From: Phycisphaerales bacterium UBA7800
GTDB lineage: Bacteria; Planctomycetota; Phycisphaerae; Phycisphaerales; Phycisphaeraceae
Reading direction: 5' to 3'
Length of the DNA stretch: 6,368 nt
Assembly: GCA_002480565.1 (NCBI GenBank)
Contig: DLCK01000046.1
Location: 45,933-52,300, forward strand
The translations under genes were made by a program, and so were the position numbers. The notes under the pieces are model-generated. The model searched no databases, was not told the origin of the DNA, and worked only from the letters and a program-made list of their open reading frames with translations. Below are positions 1 to 6,288 of the stretch, one piece after another; position 1 is the stretch's first letter, and every line of letters starts with the position of its first letter.

Positions 1-86
1 ACCCATCGCAAGGACAATAAAACATATTTAAAGCATATAAAAATGATCAAACTGGCGTAACATTCCGCTTCGCTTTTATATATCTA
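1..86 (-). other. Non-coding AT-rich sequence downstream of the large secreted protein
   Basis: Stops are frequent in all frames and no stable stem followed by a T-run is seen on the minus strand. A terminator for the two-gene unit is therefore either beyond the window or not intrinsic. Confidence 0.5.
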
Positions 87-3000
87 TTAGTTTTGTAATT
101 CAATTGCTCCGGCATCACGCTTACCAATGGTTTCATGACCTGAAAAATCGCGAAGGAACGGGCCGTTAAATTGCCAGGCATAAAGTTCTTCAATACTGGT
201 TTGTGCATCTGACAATGTGCCATGCGAAATGCGCAGGAACTCCATTGCACCTTTGAGGTTTTTACCTTGGGGTGAGCCGCCGACATACAGATCAGCGTTA
301 TTGGCAAGCGAGACAGAACCCAATCCTGCGGTCGTGGTGTCATGCTTACCATCAATGAATAATTTGAGAGTTTTATTGGCTCGGTCACACTCCACAAACA
401 CGTGATGCCACTTGTTATCCGCTAGAACATTTCGTGAAGTCACAGATGCATTTTGATTACCGCCAGCAATGTTAAACATCACGTGTCCAGCTTGATTTAG
501 CGACATCGCATAGCCAGTTGTTCCATCGTATTTTTGAACGACGATGGCTTTATTGCTTTGATTTTCAGCACGAAAATATGCTTCGACGATAAAGTTGGAG
601 GTGTGAATTTGCGGACTTCGGTTAACTGGAGCAGATGCTGAGCGTCCCTTACGCACTTTGTATTGATAAAACTCGGTACGGTCGTTCCATCCACCGGTCG
701 GTGACAACCAAGCAGTCACAAAAAAGTCTTTAAGATTGGCTTTATCTTTTGGTGTCAAGGTGACTTTGTACTCTCCTATACCTGATATAGGAATACCTTT
801 GTCGCCATAAGAGTTTATGCCTTTGTATTTTCCTTTCTTATCAGACCAATGTAAATCAACACGGAGCTGCATGTTATTTACTGGTTTTTTGATATTGATT
901 TTAATGGTTACTTTTTCATCAGGCACGAGTGCTTCTGGCGCATCAACCGTTACCCAATTAGAAGGTTTGTTTTTGAGAGGTTCAACTTTTGGATTAATCA
1001 ATGCGTCTAGTTGCTGCTGTTTGATTGTTGCATACTTTTGTTTGCCATCAAAGATGACGACTCCCTTGGTCCAGTCTTCGAGTGGGCCGTCTTGGTAATC
1101 CGATTCTTTACCATTAACCAGTTTCAGATCGAAGCGAGGTTGGTTGTGGTAATCGGTTCGATCGACATAGTTGGATTCCATATGGAAATGTTCATCGGGA
1201 ATCTCTGTTGGGTCATTGCCTTTGTGATAAAAATGCCATTCTGCGGAGGTGGCATAAAGTTCCCAAGGGACAAACACTTGAACACCTATATCTTTGGCCT
1301 GAGTCGTTGGGGTGAAATCCTGATTAGCTGGGTCTTTGAGTACAGGCAGATTACTTTGCTTACCAAGATTGCCAATGGTCCCACGTGCCGTTAAAGCTTT
1401 TTGCATGTCGTACATGTTGGCATACCAATCACCTTTGGATTCAAAAGACCCCATATTTTCAGGGATTTCATAAAACAGATTGTTGGCATAAGCATTGGTT
1501 GCATGATCATAATCAGACCCAATTTCGCCGACATCCTGCGCGTTTGGGTCAGCCTGCTGCTTGGAGGGGCGGGCATGTCGGAAAACCATGTGGCCGATAT
1601 TACTGAAGATATTACCCATGTATTTATTTTTACCAGCTTCAGGACCTTGCCGACGCGATCCAATCACAAAGTTGTATGCGGTATTGTTAAAGACAGATGC
1701 GAGGAAGCCATGGATTTCCTGGAATGCTGCGGTGTTGCCCAGCGGACTAAATGGATCAGAACTATTGCCCCAGGCGATGTTGTTGAAGTAGTACTGTTTG
1801 AATGCACCATCCATATAGAAGGCATGTCCAAAACGAGCAGAAGCTGGTGTCTTGGGCTGGTTTTTAATACCCCAGAGTTTAAATCCACCGGGGTTGCCGG
1901 AGATATTGTTATAGACATATGTTGAGCCGCCTTGCCAAGTTTCGATCCCGCCCCAGTCGTTTGTATTGAGCATTGAGTTGGTGACAACATTTTGATGAAT
2001 CAGAATACGTGTGAATGGATGGTCGTTTTTAGAGCTTGATTGTTTCCCTCCAAATACAAATATTCCTGAACCATAAAGATAATCCAACACGTTGCCTGCT
2101 ATATGCCCTGTCACGACATGACCCATTGAGATAGCATGGCCTTGCCCCCAATAAGTTGGACGCATACCGATGTGATCGAGTTTGTTGCGAAGAATTTCAA
2201 CACCCCGTACATCTGCTTTTGGATAAGGGTCCTGCCATGCACTGTACTCGCGTACTGTTATCCCACCATGGTCAGTATGTGTCATCGCGTTGTCTCTGAT
2301 TGAGACATTGTCCAGGACTGCTTGATCACCTTTAGCTGTCAACAGAACAGGCATATTCACATATTTAAATTCGTTGTGGTTTATTTCAATGTTATTGCCT
2401 GAACCAATGAGTCGAATACATGCTGGATCGACCTCCTTACCACCAAAAGGTGATGCATCCAAATGCCACCATGTATTGGTAAATTGGAATGACAATCCTG
2501 AAACTGAAAAATGTTCTACACCACTGGCAAGATCAATTAGAGTTGAATGACGTCCGGCTTCAATGTGAGCTTGATTAGGATTTTGATTATTGGGCAAACG
2601 GATAAACATACGTCCACCTGAACCAGCTTTTTCAAACCAGAACTCACCTTTGGGATCATCAAGAAACTGTGGTTTGTCTTCAAGATAATAACGGCAGTAT
2701 CGTGGCAGATGATTGCCGCCAGGACCACCACCCCATTGACCTCGAATGGCCATACCTTTCTTGTCCGGGAAAAAATGCTCAACGCGAGATGGATATGGTG
2801 TCCCCATCACCCAGCCGTATTCACTCCAAATATAAGCACCTTTGTAGTACTCAGCATCTTTGGTTAAATGCACGGTGTCGATACCAAGATGGTATTCGTT
2901 CGTGCCAACCTTGATTCGTTTAAAGTGTGGGTCACCTGGATTGTCAAATTGCCACCATTGGCTTTTGACATCATCCATGTCGTTGGCTTCCCAGTTGGGC

Positions 3001-3971
3001 GTGCGTGCCAAAGGGATGCGTAGGATTTGGTCATCACCTCCCACCAGCCAGACATTACGTGGAGCAAAATCAAGATCGGTATACCAGACTTGCTCGCTAT
3101 CGGGTATGAGTTTCTCAGCAGGGATTGCTGTAGACTGTTGGGTGGACTTCAACTTTAATTCACAGGTTCCAAATGCAGTGCGATCATTCCACGAACCGGT
3201 TGTACTACGATAAATTGATACAAAATAGTTTCGCAGGTCAGGTTTGTTTTTAGGTGTTATTTTAAAAGTGTATTGACCTTTTTTTGCCACGATACTGCCA
3301 GGGCTCGCACCGGTATTATAGCCTCCAAACTGTTTATTCTTTTTCATCCAATTCAATCCAACGACTACTTTTTCGCCTTCATAGGATTGAGTTAATTCAA
3401 GTGTCAGCGTAAATGTTTCGTCAGGATTGACGAATTGAGGATGCGTTATTTTCGCCCAATCTTCAATGTCGGTGGTGATGTTTGATTCAGCGGATGCAGT
3501 GCCGGGCAGGTCTGCGAGTTTTTTCCAGCCGGAGATTTTTTCTGACCCAAGCCAACGTGCTGGCGCATTGCCTCCCCATTTGGGATCACTGGTCAGGCGG
3601 ATGGGAGTTTTTGCAGTTCCGGATCGTATCATTTTCAGGTGTCCACGATAGGTGACGCCTCTTTTAAACATGTAGGTATCGCCATGCGTGTCCAATTTAG
3701 ATTGCCCGATGGCTTGGGGGTCCGATGGGTGATGCTTCCATGCGGTTGCAGTTGTTAAACCATCTTGCTGGTCATCACCCTTTTCAAAATTAATATAACG
3801 AATCTGCTGACCGACCTGAGGTGAGAAAGGCACAGGTTGCCAACGAATATCGCCCTTGGGTGACACTGTGGCATATTCTTGTTGCCAAAAATACGGCGAT
3901 TGTTGTTGAGCAACTAACCCACTCGGTGAGACAAGAATCAGGCAAACTAATAATTGAACCATGCGACACAT
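87..3971 (-). CDS. Secreted right-handed parallel beta-helix protein with a duplicated unnamed domain and C-terminal LamG domain
   Basis: Predicted exported protein of about 1294 residues, probably binding or cleaving a polysaccharide outside the cytoplasm; no activity can be assigned. Residues 1-21 form a signal peptide with probable cleavage after GLVA. Residues 59-149 carry the entry region of large PVC beta-helix proteins (YINFEKGDDQQDG, WKHH, FKRGVTYRG, PIRLTSDPKWG, GSEKISGW). Residues 167-275 are domain copy A. VWYTDLDF and RIPLARTPNW follow at 295-327. The beta-helix covers roughly 471-831, rich in Asn/Gly turns such as YNNISGN and YYFNNIAWGN. FVPWELY (900-906) and GPLEDWT (962-968) precede domain copy B (1002-1108). 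A LamG/concanavalin-like jellyroll spans about 1124-1260 (KWHHVFVECD, LFIDGK, LYVGG), and the protein ends ELYAWQFNGPFLRDF...RDAGAIE. The start at 3971 is chosen because GGAG lies 6 nt upstream; the ATG at 3983, four codons earlier, has no ribosome site. It probably shares a transcript with the upstream pseudopilin. Architecture is confident, function is not. Confidence 0.93.
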   Translation of the reverse strand: MCRMVQLLVCLILVSPSGLVAQQQSPYFWQQEYATVSPKGDIRWQPVPFSPQVGQQIRYINFEKGDDQQDGLTTATAWKHHPSDPQAIGQSKLDTHGDTYMFKRGVTYRGHLKMIRSGTAKTPIRLTSDPKWGGNAPARWLGSEKISGWKKLADLPGTASAESNITTDIEDWAKITHPQFVNPDETFTLTLELTQSYEGEKVVVGLNWMKKNKQFGGYNTGASPGSIVAKKGQYTFKITPKNKPDLRNYFVSIYRSTTGSWNDRTAFGTCELKLKSTQQSTAIPAEKLIPDSEQVWYTDLDFAPRNVWLVGGDDQILRIPLARTPNWEANDMDDVKSQWWQFDNPGDPHFKRIKVGTNEYHLGIDTVHLTKDAEYYKGAYIWSEYGWVMGTPYPSRVEHFFPDKKGMAIRGQWGGGPGGNHLPRYCRYYLEDKPQFLDDPKGEFWFEKAGSGGRMFIRLPNNQNPNQAHIEAGRHSTLIDLASGVEHFSVSGLSFQFTNTWWHLDASPFGGKEVDPACIRLIGSGNNIEINHNEFKYVNMPVLLTAKGDQAVLDNVSIRDNAMTHTDHGGITVREYSAWQDPYPKADVRGVEILRNKLDHIGMRPTYWGQGHAISMGHVVTGHIAGNVLDYLYGSGIFVFGGKQSSSKNDHPFTRILIHQNVVTNSMLNTNDWGGIETWQGGSTYVYNNISGNPGGFKLWGIKNQPKTPASARFGHAFYMDGAFKQYYFNNIAWGNSSDPFSPLGNTAAFQEIHGFLASVFNNTAYNFVIGSRRQGPEAGKNKYMGNIFSNIGHMVFRHARPSKQQADPNAQDVGEIGSDYDHATNAYANNLFYEIPENMGSFESKGDWYANMYDMQKALTARGTIGNLGKQSNLPVLKDPANQDFTPTTQAKDIGVQVFVPWELYATSAEWHFYHKGNDPTEIPDEHFHMESNYVDRTDYHNQPRFDLKLVNGKESDYQDGPLEDWTKGVVIFDGKQKYATIKQQQLDALINPKVEPLKNKPSNWVTVDAPEALVPDEKVTIKINIKKPVNNMQLRVDLHWSDKKGKYKGINSYGDKGIPISGIGEYKVTLTPKDKANLKDFFVTAWLSPTGGWNDRTEFYQYKVRKGRSASAPVNRSPQIHTSNFIVEAYFRAENQSNKAIVVQKYDGTTGYAMSLNQAGHVMFNIAGGNQNASVTSRNVLADNKWHHVFVECDRANKTLKLFIDGKHDTTTAGLGSVSLANNADLYVGGSPQGKNLKGAMEFLRISHGTLSDAQTSIEELYAWQFNGPFLRDFSGHETIGKRDAGAIELQN
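648..968 (-). repeat. Domain copy B of the internal duplication, before LamG
   Basis: Encodes residues about 1002-1108. It matches copy A through PDEKVTI, YKVTLTPKDKANLKDFFV (1068-1085) and SPTGGWNDRTEF (1090-1101), with similar total length. A short Ser/Pro/Ala linker (RSASAPVNRSP) separates it from the LamG domain. The copies are recognisable in protein but clearly diverged, so the duplication is old or the copies were acquired separately. Confidence 0.8.
3144..3473 (-). repeat. Domain copy A of an internal protein duplication (N-terminal, inserted)
   Basis: Encodes residues about 167-275 of the large secreted protein, a probable beta-sandwich of alternating hydrophobic strands. It shares with copy B a PDE segment near its start, the pattern YxxxxTPKxKxxLxxxFV (here 234-251) and an exact WNDRT in SxTGxWNDRTxF (here 256-267). 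It sits between GSEKISGWKK and VWYTDLDF, two pieces that look like neighbouring parts of the beta-helix entry region, so it appears to be an insertion. I cannot name the family; a carbohydrate-binding or adhesion role is only a guess. Confidence 0.8.
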
Positions 3972-4072
3972 AGTGGACTCCATAATAATTACTAAAGTTT
4001 GCGCCAGACTTCAACGCCTTTATATGCAAACCTATTATTCAATATATTTATTAAAGTATTGGAACCGTCATT
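3972..4072 (-). other. Intergenic spacer between pseudopilin and large secreted protein
   Basis: This is 101 bp of AT-rich sequence between two genes on the same strand. I see no GC-rich stem with a T-run that would act as a terminator, and no hexamer pair with proper spacing that would act as a promoter. Read-through from the pseudopilin promoter is therefore the simplest explanation for expression of the downstream gene. Confidence 0.5.
3978..3981 (-). promoter_or_regulatory. Shine-Dalgarno GGAG deciding the start of the large secreted protein
   Basis: On the minus strand the sequence reads ATGGAGTCCACTATG. The GGAG lies 6 nt before the second ATG (3971-3969) and overlaps the first ATG (3983-3981), which has only an AT-rich stretch before it. 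The pseudopilin gene uses the same 6-nt spacing with AGGAG. This supports the shorter start, which also gives a more compact signal peptide. Confidence 0.7.
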
Positions 4073-4894
4073 TCACTGGACTATATCAAACTCCACACCT
4101 AGTAGCGGTTGAAGCCAATAGTATCCGGGGATATCACTGGGTACATTGACCACAGTCCTTGCATGACCATCTACGTAATTAATGTTTGTTCCTTTGGCAG
4201 CGACTTTGTTCCCGGGGGCGTGCCACATATTATGGTTAAATGGACTATTGATCGCTTCCGTGTTCCAGCCAGACCCCTTCTCATTGGAAACATTGCCATA
4301 CAATTTGGCTGCGGTCAACGAGTTGCCAACACGTACCCCACCCCCCGAGGAAGCATTTTCGATCATGGCCATCAACTTGCTGGGGTTTTTGGCATCAGAA
4401 AGTCGATTGCTTCGATCACCCCAGTCTGAGAGACTGCGAATTCGAGGAAAGAATAAACCCTGGCCATCACCATAATTTCGATGTGTAAAACTGTAACTGG
4501 GATCGCCACCGGTCATATCTGATGGACATTTCCACATACCACCCCCATCGGGAGCAGCACCTCGCCATCCGTATAAAGCACCCGTAACTTTGTTTCGATC
4601 CGTATATTTCCCCAGCAAGATGTAGTGGCTGGTCGCAACACCATCCCATGAAGGATAGCCAGTCGCGCCTCCGATGGCAGCAGTCGAACATGACATCGGA
4701 ACAGCCGCATCCTTGTTATCTGAAGCATAAACATTGATAGCAACACCGATTTGTCGCAAGTGTGTCAAACATTCGACATTGCGTGCTGCTGCTCGCGCCG
4801 AAGCCAGTGCCGGGAGCAGGATGGCAATAAGAATGGCCACAATAGAGATGACCACCAGTAATTCAATGAGCGTAAAGGCTTTGAAAGATTGCAT
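4073..4894 (-). CDS. Type IV pseudopilin-like protein with prepilin N-terminal cleavage/methylation motif
   Basis: A 273-residue protein with a six-residue basic leader (MQSFKA) followed by FTLIELLVVISIVAILIAILL. This is the prepilin peptidase recognition segment: cleavage is expected between A6 and F7, Glu11 is the conserved E5 of the mature protein, and residues 7-30 form the membrane/assembly helix. Position -1 is Ala rather than the usual Gly. The rest resembles the planctomycete family of prepilin-type proteins: an amphipathic ARAAARNVECLTHLRQIG helix (33-50), WKCPSD (121-126), and a late INYVDGHAR block (238-246). That block corresponds to the end of the so-called H-X9-DG motif, but the candidate His (225) is 16 rather than 9 residues before DG. 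The start is supported by AGGAG 6 nt upstream. It is first in a likely two-gene unit with the large secreted protein, so it may act at the surface with it. Precise role unknown. Confidence 0.95.
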   Translation of the reverse strand: MQSFKAFTLIELLVVISIVAILIAILLPALASARAAARNVECLTHLRQIGVAINVYASDNKDAAVPMSCSTAAIGGATGYPSWDGVATSHYILLGKYTDRNKVTGALYGWRGAAPDGGGMWKCPSDMTGGDPSYSFTHRNYGDGQGLFFPRIRSLSDWGDRSNRLSDAKNPSKLMAMIENASSGGGVRVGNSLTAAKLYGNVSNEKGSGWNTEAINSPFNHNMWHAPGNKVAAKGTNINYVDGHARTVVNVPSDIPGYYWLQPLLGVEFDIVQ

Positions 4895-4900
4895 GACTGT

Positions 4901-4905
4901 CTCCT
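4901..4905 (-). promoter_or_regulatory. Shine-Dalgarno AGGAG of the pseudopilin gene
   Basis: The minus strand reads AGGAGACAGTCATG, a strong ribosome site 6 nt before the ATG at 4894. Its AGG also forms part of a small hairpin (4903-4916), so access to it may depend on leader folding. Confidence 0.85.
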
Positions 4906-4940
4906 GATTCGTCAGGTTATCAATTTATCTTGACTACCTG
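4903..4940 (-). ncRNA. Pseudopilin 5' leader with two competing hairpins (possible translational switch)
   Basis: In minus-strand RNA sense, hairpin 1 spans 4940-4913: CAGGT pairs with ACCTG, then an A-A mismatch, a G-U pair and TCAA with TTGA, loop GATAAA. Hairpin 2 spans 4916-4903: CCTGA pairs with TCAGG around a CGAA loop and buries most of the AGGAG ribosome site. CCTG (4916-4913) is used in both, so they cannot form together. No known riboswitch class is recognised, the stems are short, and this may be chance. Confidence 0.35.
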
Positions 4941-4951
4941 GCTATGCATTA

Positions 4952-4967
4952 GATTATTCGCATAATC
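4952..4967. promoter_or_regulatory. LacI-family operator palindrome over the pseudopilin promoter
   Basis: The minus strand reads GATTATGCGAATAATC: a 16-bp palindrome with a central CG and seven of eight base pairs symmetric. LacI/GalR-family operators typically have this length and a central CG. It overlaps the last three bases of the -10 box and covers the expected transcription start near 4958, an ideal repression position. The likely ligand is the LacI-type regulator encoded about 270 bp away. Binding is inferred, the symmetry is seen. Confidence 0.72.
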
Positions 4968-4992
4968 ATAGTCCGGCGAGAAGCCATGTCAA
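4965..4992 (-). promoter_or_regulatory. Sigma-70 promoter of the pseudopilin / large secreted protein unit
   Basis: On the minus strand a perfect TTGACA (4992-4987) is followed after 16 bp by TATGAT (4970-4965), five of six matches to the -10 consensus. A seven-base A-tract (5011-5005) lies where an UP element would sit, about 47-53 bases before the predicted start near 4958. The resulting leader would be about 64 nt and would contain the operator half and both leader hairpins. Confidence 0.75.
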
Positions 4993-5142
4993 TCCCAATC
5001 AAGATTTTTTTAGCTACCCCCAACACTTCCGCTTTACCTTTAAAATTGCAAAATTTAATCTATTTCGTCTCTAAAAAGAAACTTACATCGCCTTCACAAA
5101 CATTCTCAGACAAGCTTTAAGCCCAGATTGAAAAAAAATATA

Positions 5143-5170
5143 CTAAATGATTATATTGATTAATCATTAG
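5143..5170. repeat. Inverted repeat upstream of the regulator promoter (candidate autoregulatory site)
   Basis: CTAAATGATTA (5143-5153) is mirrored by TAATCATTAG (5161-5170) with one unpaired base; the inner eight positions match perfectly across a 7-bp spacer. The right arm lies inside a separate perfect 10-bp palindrome TGATTAATCA (5157-5166). It contains the GATTAT half-site seen in the pseudopilin operator and abuts the regulator's extended -10 box. It could be an operator for the regulator itself or a site for another protein. Confidence 0.5.
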
Positions 5171-5171
5171 A

Positions 5172-5180
5172 TGCTATAAT
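5172..5180 (+). promoter_or_regulatory. Extended -10 promoter of the LacI-type regulator
   Basis: TGCTATAAT is a perfect extended -10 element, which can work without a good -35; none is seen at 17 bp. Transcription would begin near 5187 and leave a leader of about 52 nt. The half-site ATAATC (5176-5181) overlaps the box, so self-repression is plausible. Confidence 0.5.
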
Positions 5181-5213
5181 CACCTAACGTTATTTTAAAA
5201 CCCTTTTTTGATA

Positions 5214-5229
5214 TTTCGTATAATCGAAA
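5214..5229 (+). promoter_or_regulatory. TATAAT framed by TTTCG/CGAAA inverted repeat just before the regulator start
   Basis: TTTCG-TATAAT-CGAAA lies 9 bp before the regulator ATG. The centre is a perfect -10 hexamer, the arms are perfectly complementary, and ATAATC (5220-5225) recurs here. A start from this box would give an almost leaderless mRNA, which agrees with the absence of a Shine-Dalgarno. No -35 is visible, so it may instead be a protein-binding site. Confidence 0.35.
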
Positions 5230-5238
5230 ATTTACGAT

Positions 5239-6288
5239 ATGACTGCACGCATCACCGTCAAAAAAATCGCCGAGTTGTGTGGTATTTCCCAGCCAGTGGT
5301 CTCTGCGGTGCTCAATCGCGGAAAGATCAAAAGCAATGTGCGATTCAGCGAGGAGACCGCCATTAAGGTGATGACCATTGCTGACCAGTACGGCTATCGT
5401 CCCAACCGCGTGGCCCAGAATTTTCAATCTCAAAAACATCACATCATCGGCGTACTGGTCCACGAAGCAGGCAACATCACTCCCGATGCGTTTCGTAACC
5501 TGCTGAGCATTGCTGATGACCACAAACAATTGATCAGCTTTGAATCGGTCAAGCCTACCGCCGTCGAACTTCCGGTGTTCATCCGCAAAGACTGTGTTGA
5601 TGGCGTACTGCTATTTGAACAGCTTGATCCGAAAATTCATGAAGCGATTGCGCGAACCAAGTTGCCAGCCATTAGCATCAATGCCGGACACATCTGCCAG
5701 ACACACAATGTGGTCTTCGATGAAGTCGATGCCATTCGGCAAGCTGTCGAACTTTTTGAAAAAAGTGGCTGTGAGCGATATGTATTGACGCGAACCTTTG
5801 CCAATCCCAATCATTATGCCACCCATGAACGTGTCTCCACACTTCATCGACTGGCATACCAAAACGGGCTGCCCGAACCGCAAATCATCGACATGGATCA
5901 TCTGCTCATCGGCACAACCGCCCAAAAACATGCAGTGATGAAGCACTTGTTGGATGTCTTTAAGCAGTCGGGGAAGATCGGTCTGATCGACACAGGCGTC
6001 ATGACCACCTTGCCCTTACACAATGCTCTGACTCAAACTCGACGACAAGTCCCCGATAATCTGGAACATATCTTCATCGGCAATGATCCAACCAACGATT
6101 ATGCCTGGCCACCGATCACGCGTCTGACCATCGACATGCGCAAGCTTATCGAACAGAACATCGAAGACCTCAGCCGAATAATCCGGGGAGAAAAGCCACA
6201 AGGGCCCCCCGTGGTGACCTACAAGTTGATCAAACGAACTGAACACGACATCGGATCAGCCGTCGAAGCTATTGATGGTGATGAATGA
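5239..6288 (+). CDS. LacI/GalR-family transcriptional regulator
   Basis: A 349-residue DNA-binding regulator of normal family length, probably responding to a sugar or oligosaccharide. Residues 5-26 are the helix-turn-helix (ITVKKIAELCGISQPVVSAVLN), followed by SEETAIKVMTIADQYGYRPNRVAQ leading into the hinge helix. The rest is a periplasmic-binding-protein-like effector domain. R198 in THERVS is at the place of the conserved sugar-contacting Arg, and D283 in FIGNDPTND aligns with the ligand-binding Asp of LacI. PPITRLTIDM...IIRGEKP...LIKR (291-333) is the usual C-terminal family pattern. The wing after the recognition helix is a few residues longer than in E. coli LacI, and F62 replaces the Leu that LacI inserts at the operator centre. 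The ATG has no clear Shine-Dalgarno, but the HTH starts at the normal distance from it. It is divergent from the pseudopilin unit, whose promoter carries a matching operator, so it is the probable local repressor. The effector is unknown. Confidence 0.96.
   Translation: MTARITVKKIAELCGISQPVVSAVLNRGKIKSNVRFSEETAIKVMTIADQYGYRPNRVAQNFQSQKHHIIGVLVHEAGNITPDAFRNLLSIADDHKQLISFESVKPTAVELPVFIRKDCVDGVLLFEQLDPKIHEAIARTKLPAISINAGHICQTHNVVFDEVDAIRQAVELFEKSGCERYVLTRTFANPNHYATHERVSTLHRLAYQNGLPEPQIIDMDHLLIGTTAQKHAVMKHLLDVFKQSGKIGLIDTGVMTTLPLHNALTQTRRQVPDNLEHIFIGNDPTNDYAWPPITRLTIDMRKLIEQNIEDLSRIIRGEKPQGPPVVTYKLIKRTEHDIGSAVEAIDGDE

Larger units (their letters stand above)
4895..5238. other. Divergent intergenic control region
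   Basis: This is 344 bp between the divergent pseudopilin and regulator genes. The pseudopilin side (about 4901-5011) holds a ribosome site within possible leader hairpins, a palindromic operator, a strong sigma-70 promoter and a T7 run acting as an upstream A-tract. The regulator side (about 5143-5229) holds an inverted repeat, an extended -10 box and a second TATAAT inside a palindrome. The middle (about 5012-5142) is AT-rich with no promoter, RNA gene or short gene that I can defend. An 8-bp direct repeat TATTTCGT occurs at 5061-5068 and 5212-5219. Confidence 0.75.

Noticed and set aside
43..90. Terminator or regulatory palindrome (TGATCA, GCG...CGC) after the large gene
   Set aside because: Stems are only three to six bases with no T-run after them; indistinguishable from chance in AT-rich DNA.
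1011..1925. Plus-strand open frames opposite the large gene (1011-1394, 127 codons; 1401-1925, 174 codons)
   Set aside because: They lie wholly antisense to a strongly supported domain-bearing gene and show no domain, ribosome site or promoter; they are by-products of its codon use.
3984..4072. Separate promoter for the large gene (TTGAAG with TATTAT)
   Set aside because: The spacer would be 21 bp and the -10 would overlap the upstream ATG, so it is not a credible promoter.
5041..5060. AT-rich inverted repeat around TTGCAA as an operator
   Set aside because: The arms are five bases of A/T only, not placed over any promoter, and expected by chance at this composition.
5167..5529. Minus-strand open frame of 120 codons opposite the regulator start
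   Set aside because: It overlaps the unmistakable HTH-coding region on the other strand and has no recognisable protein features.
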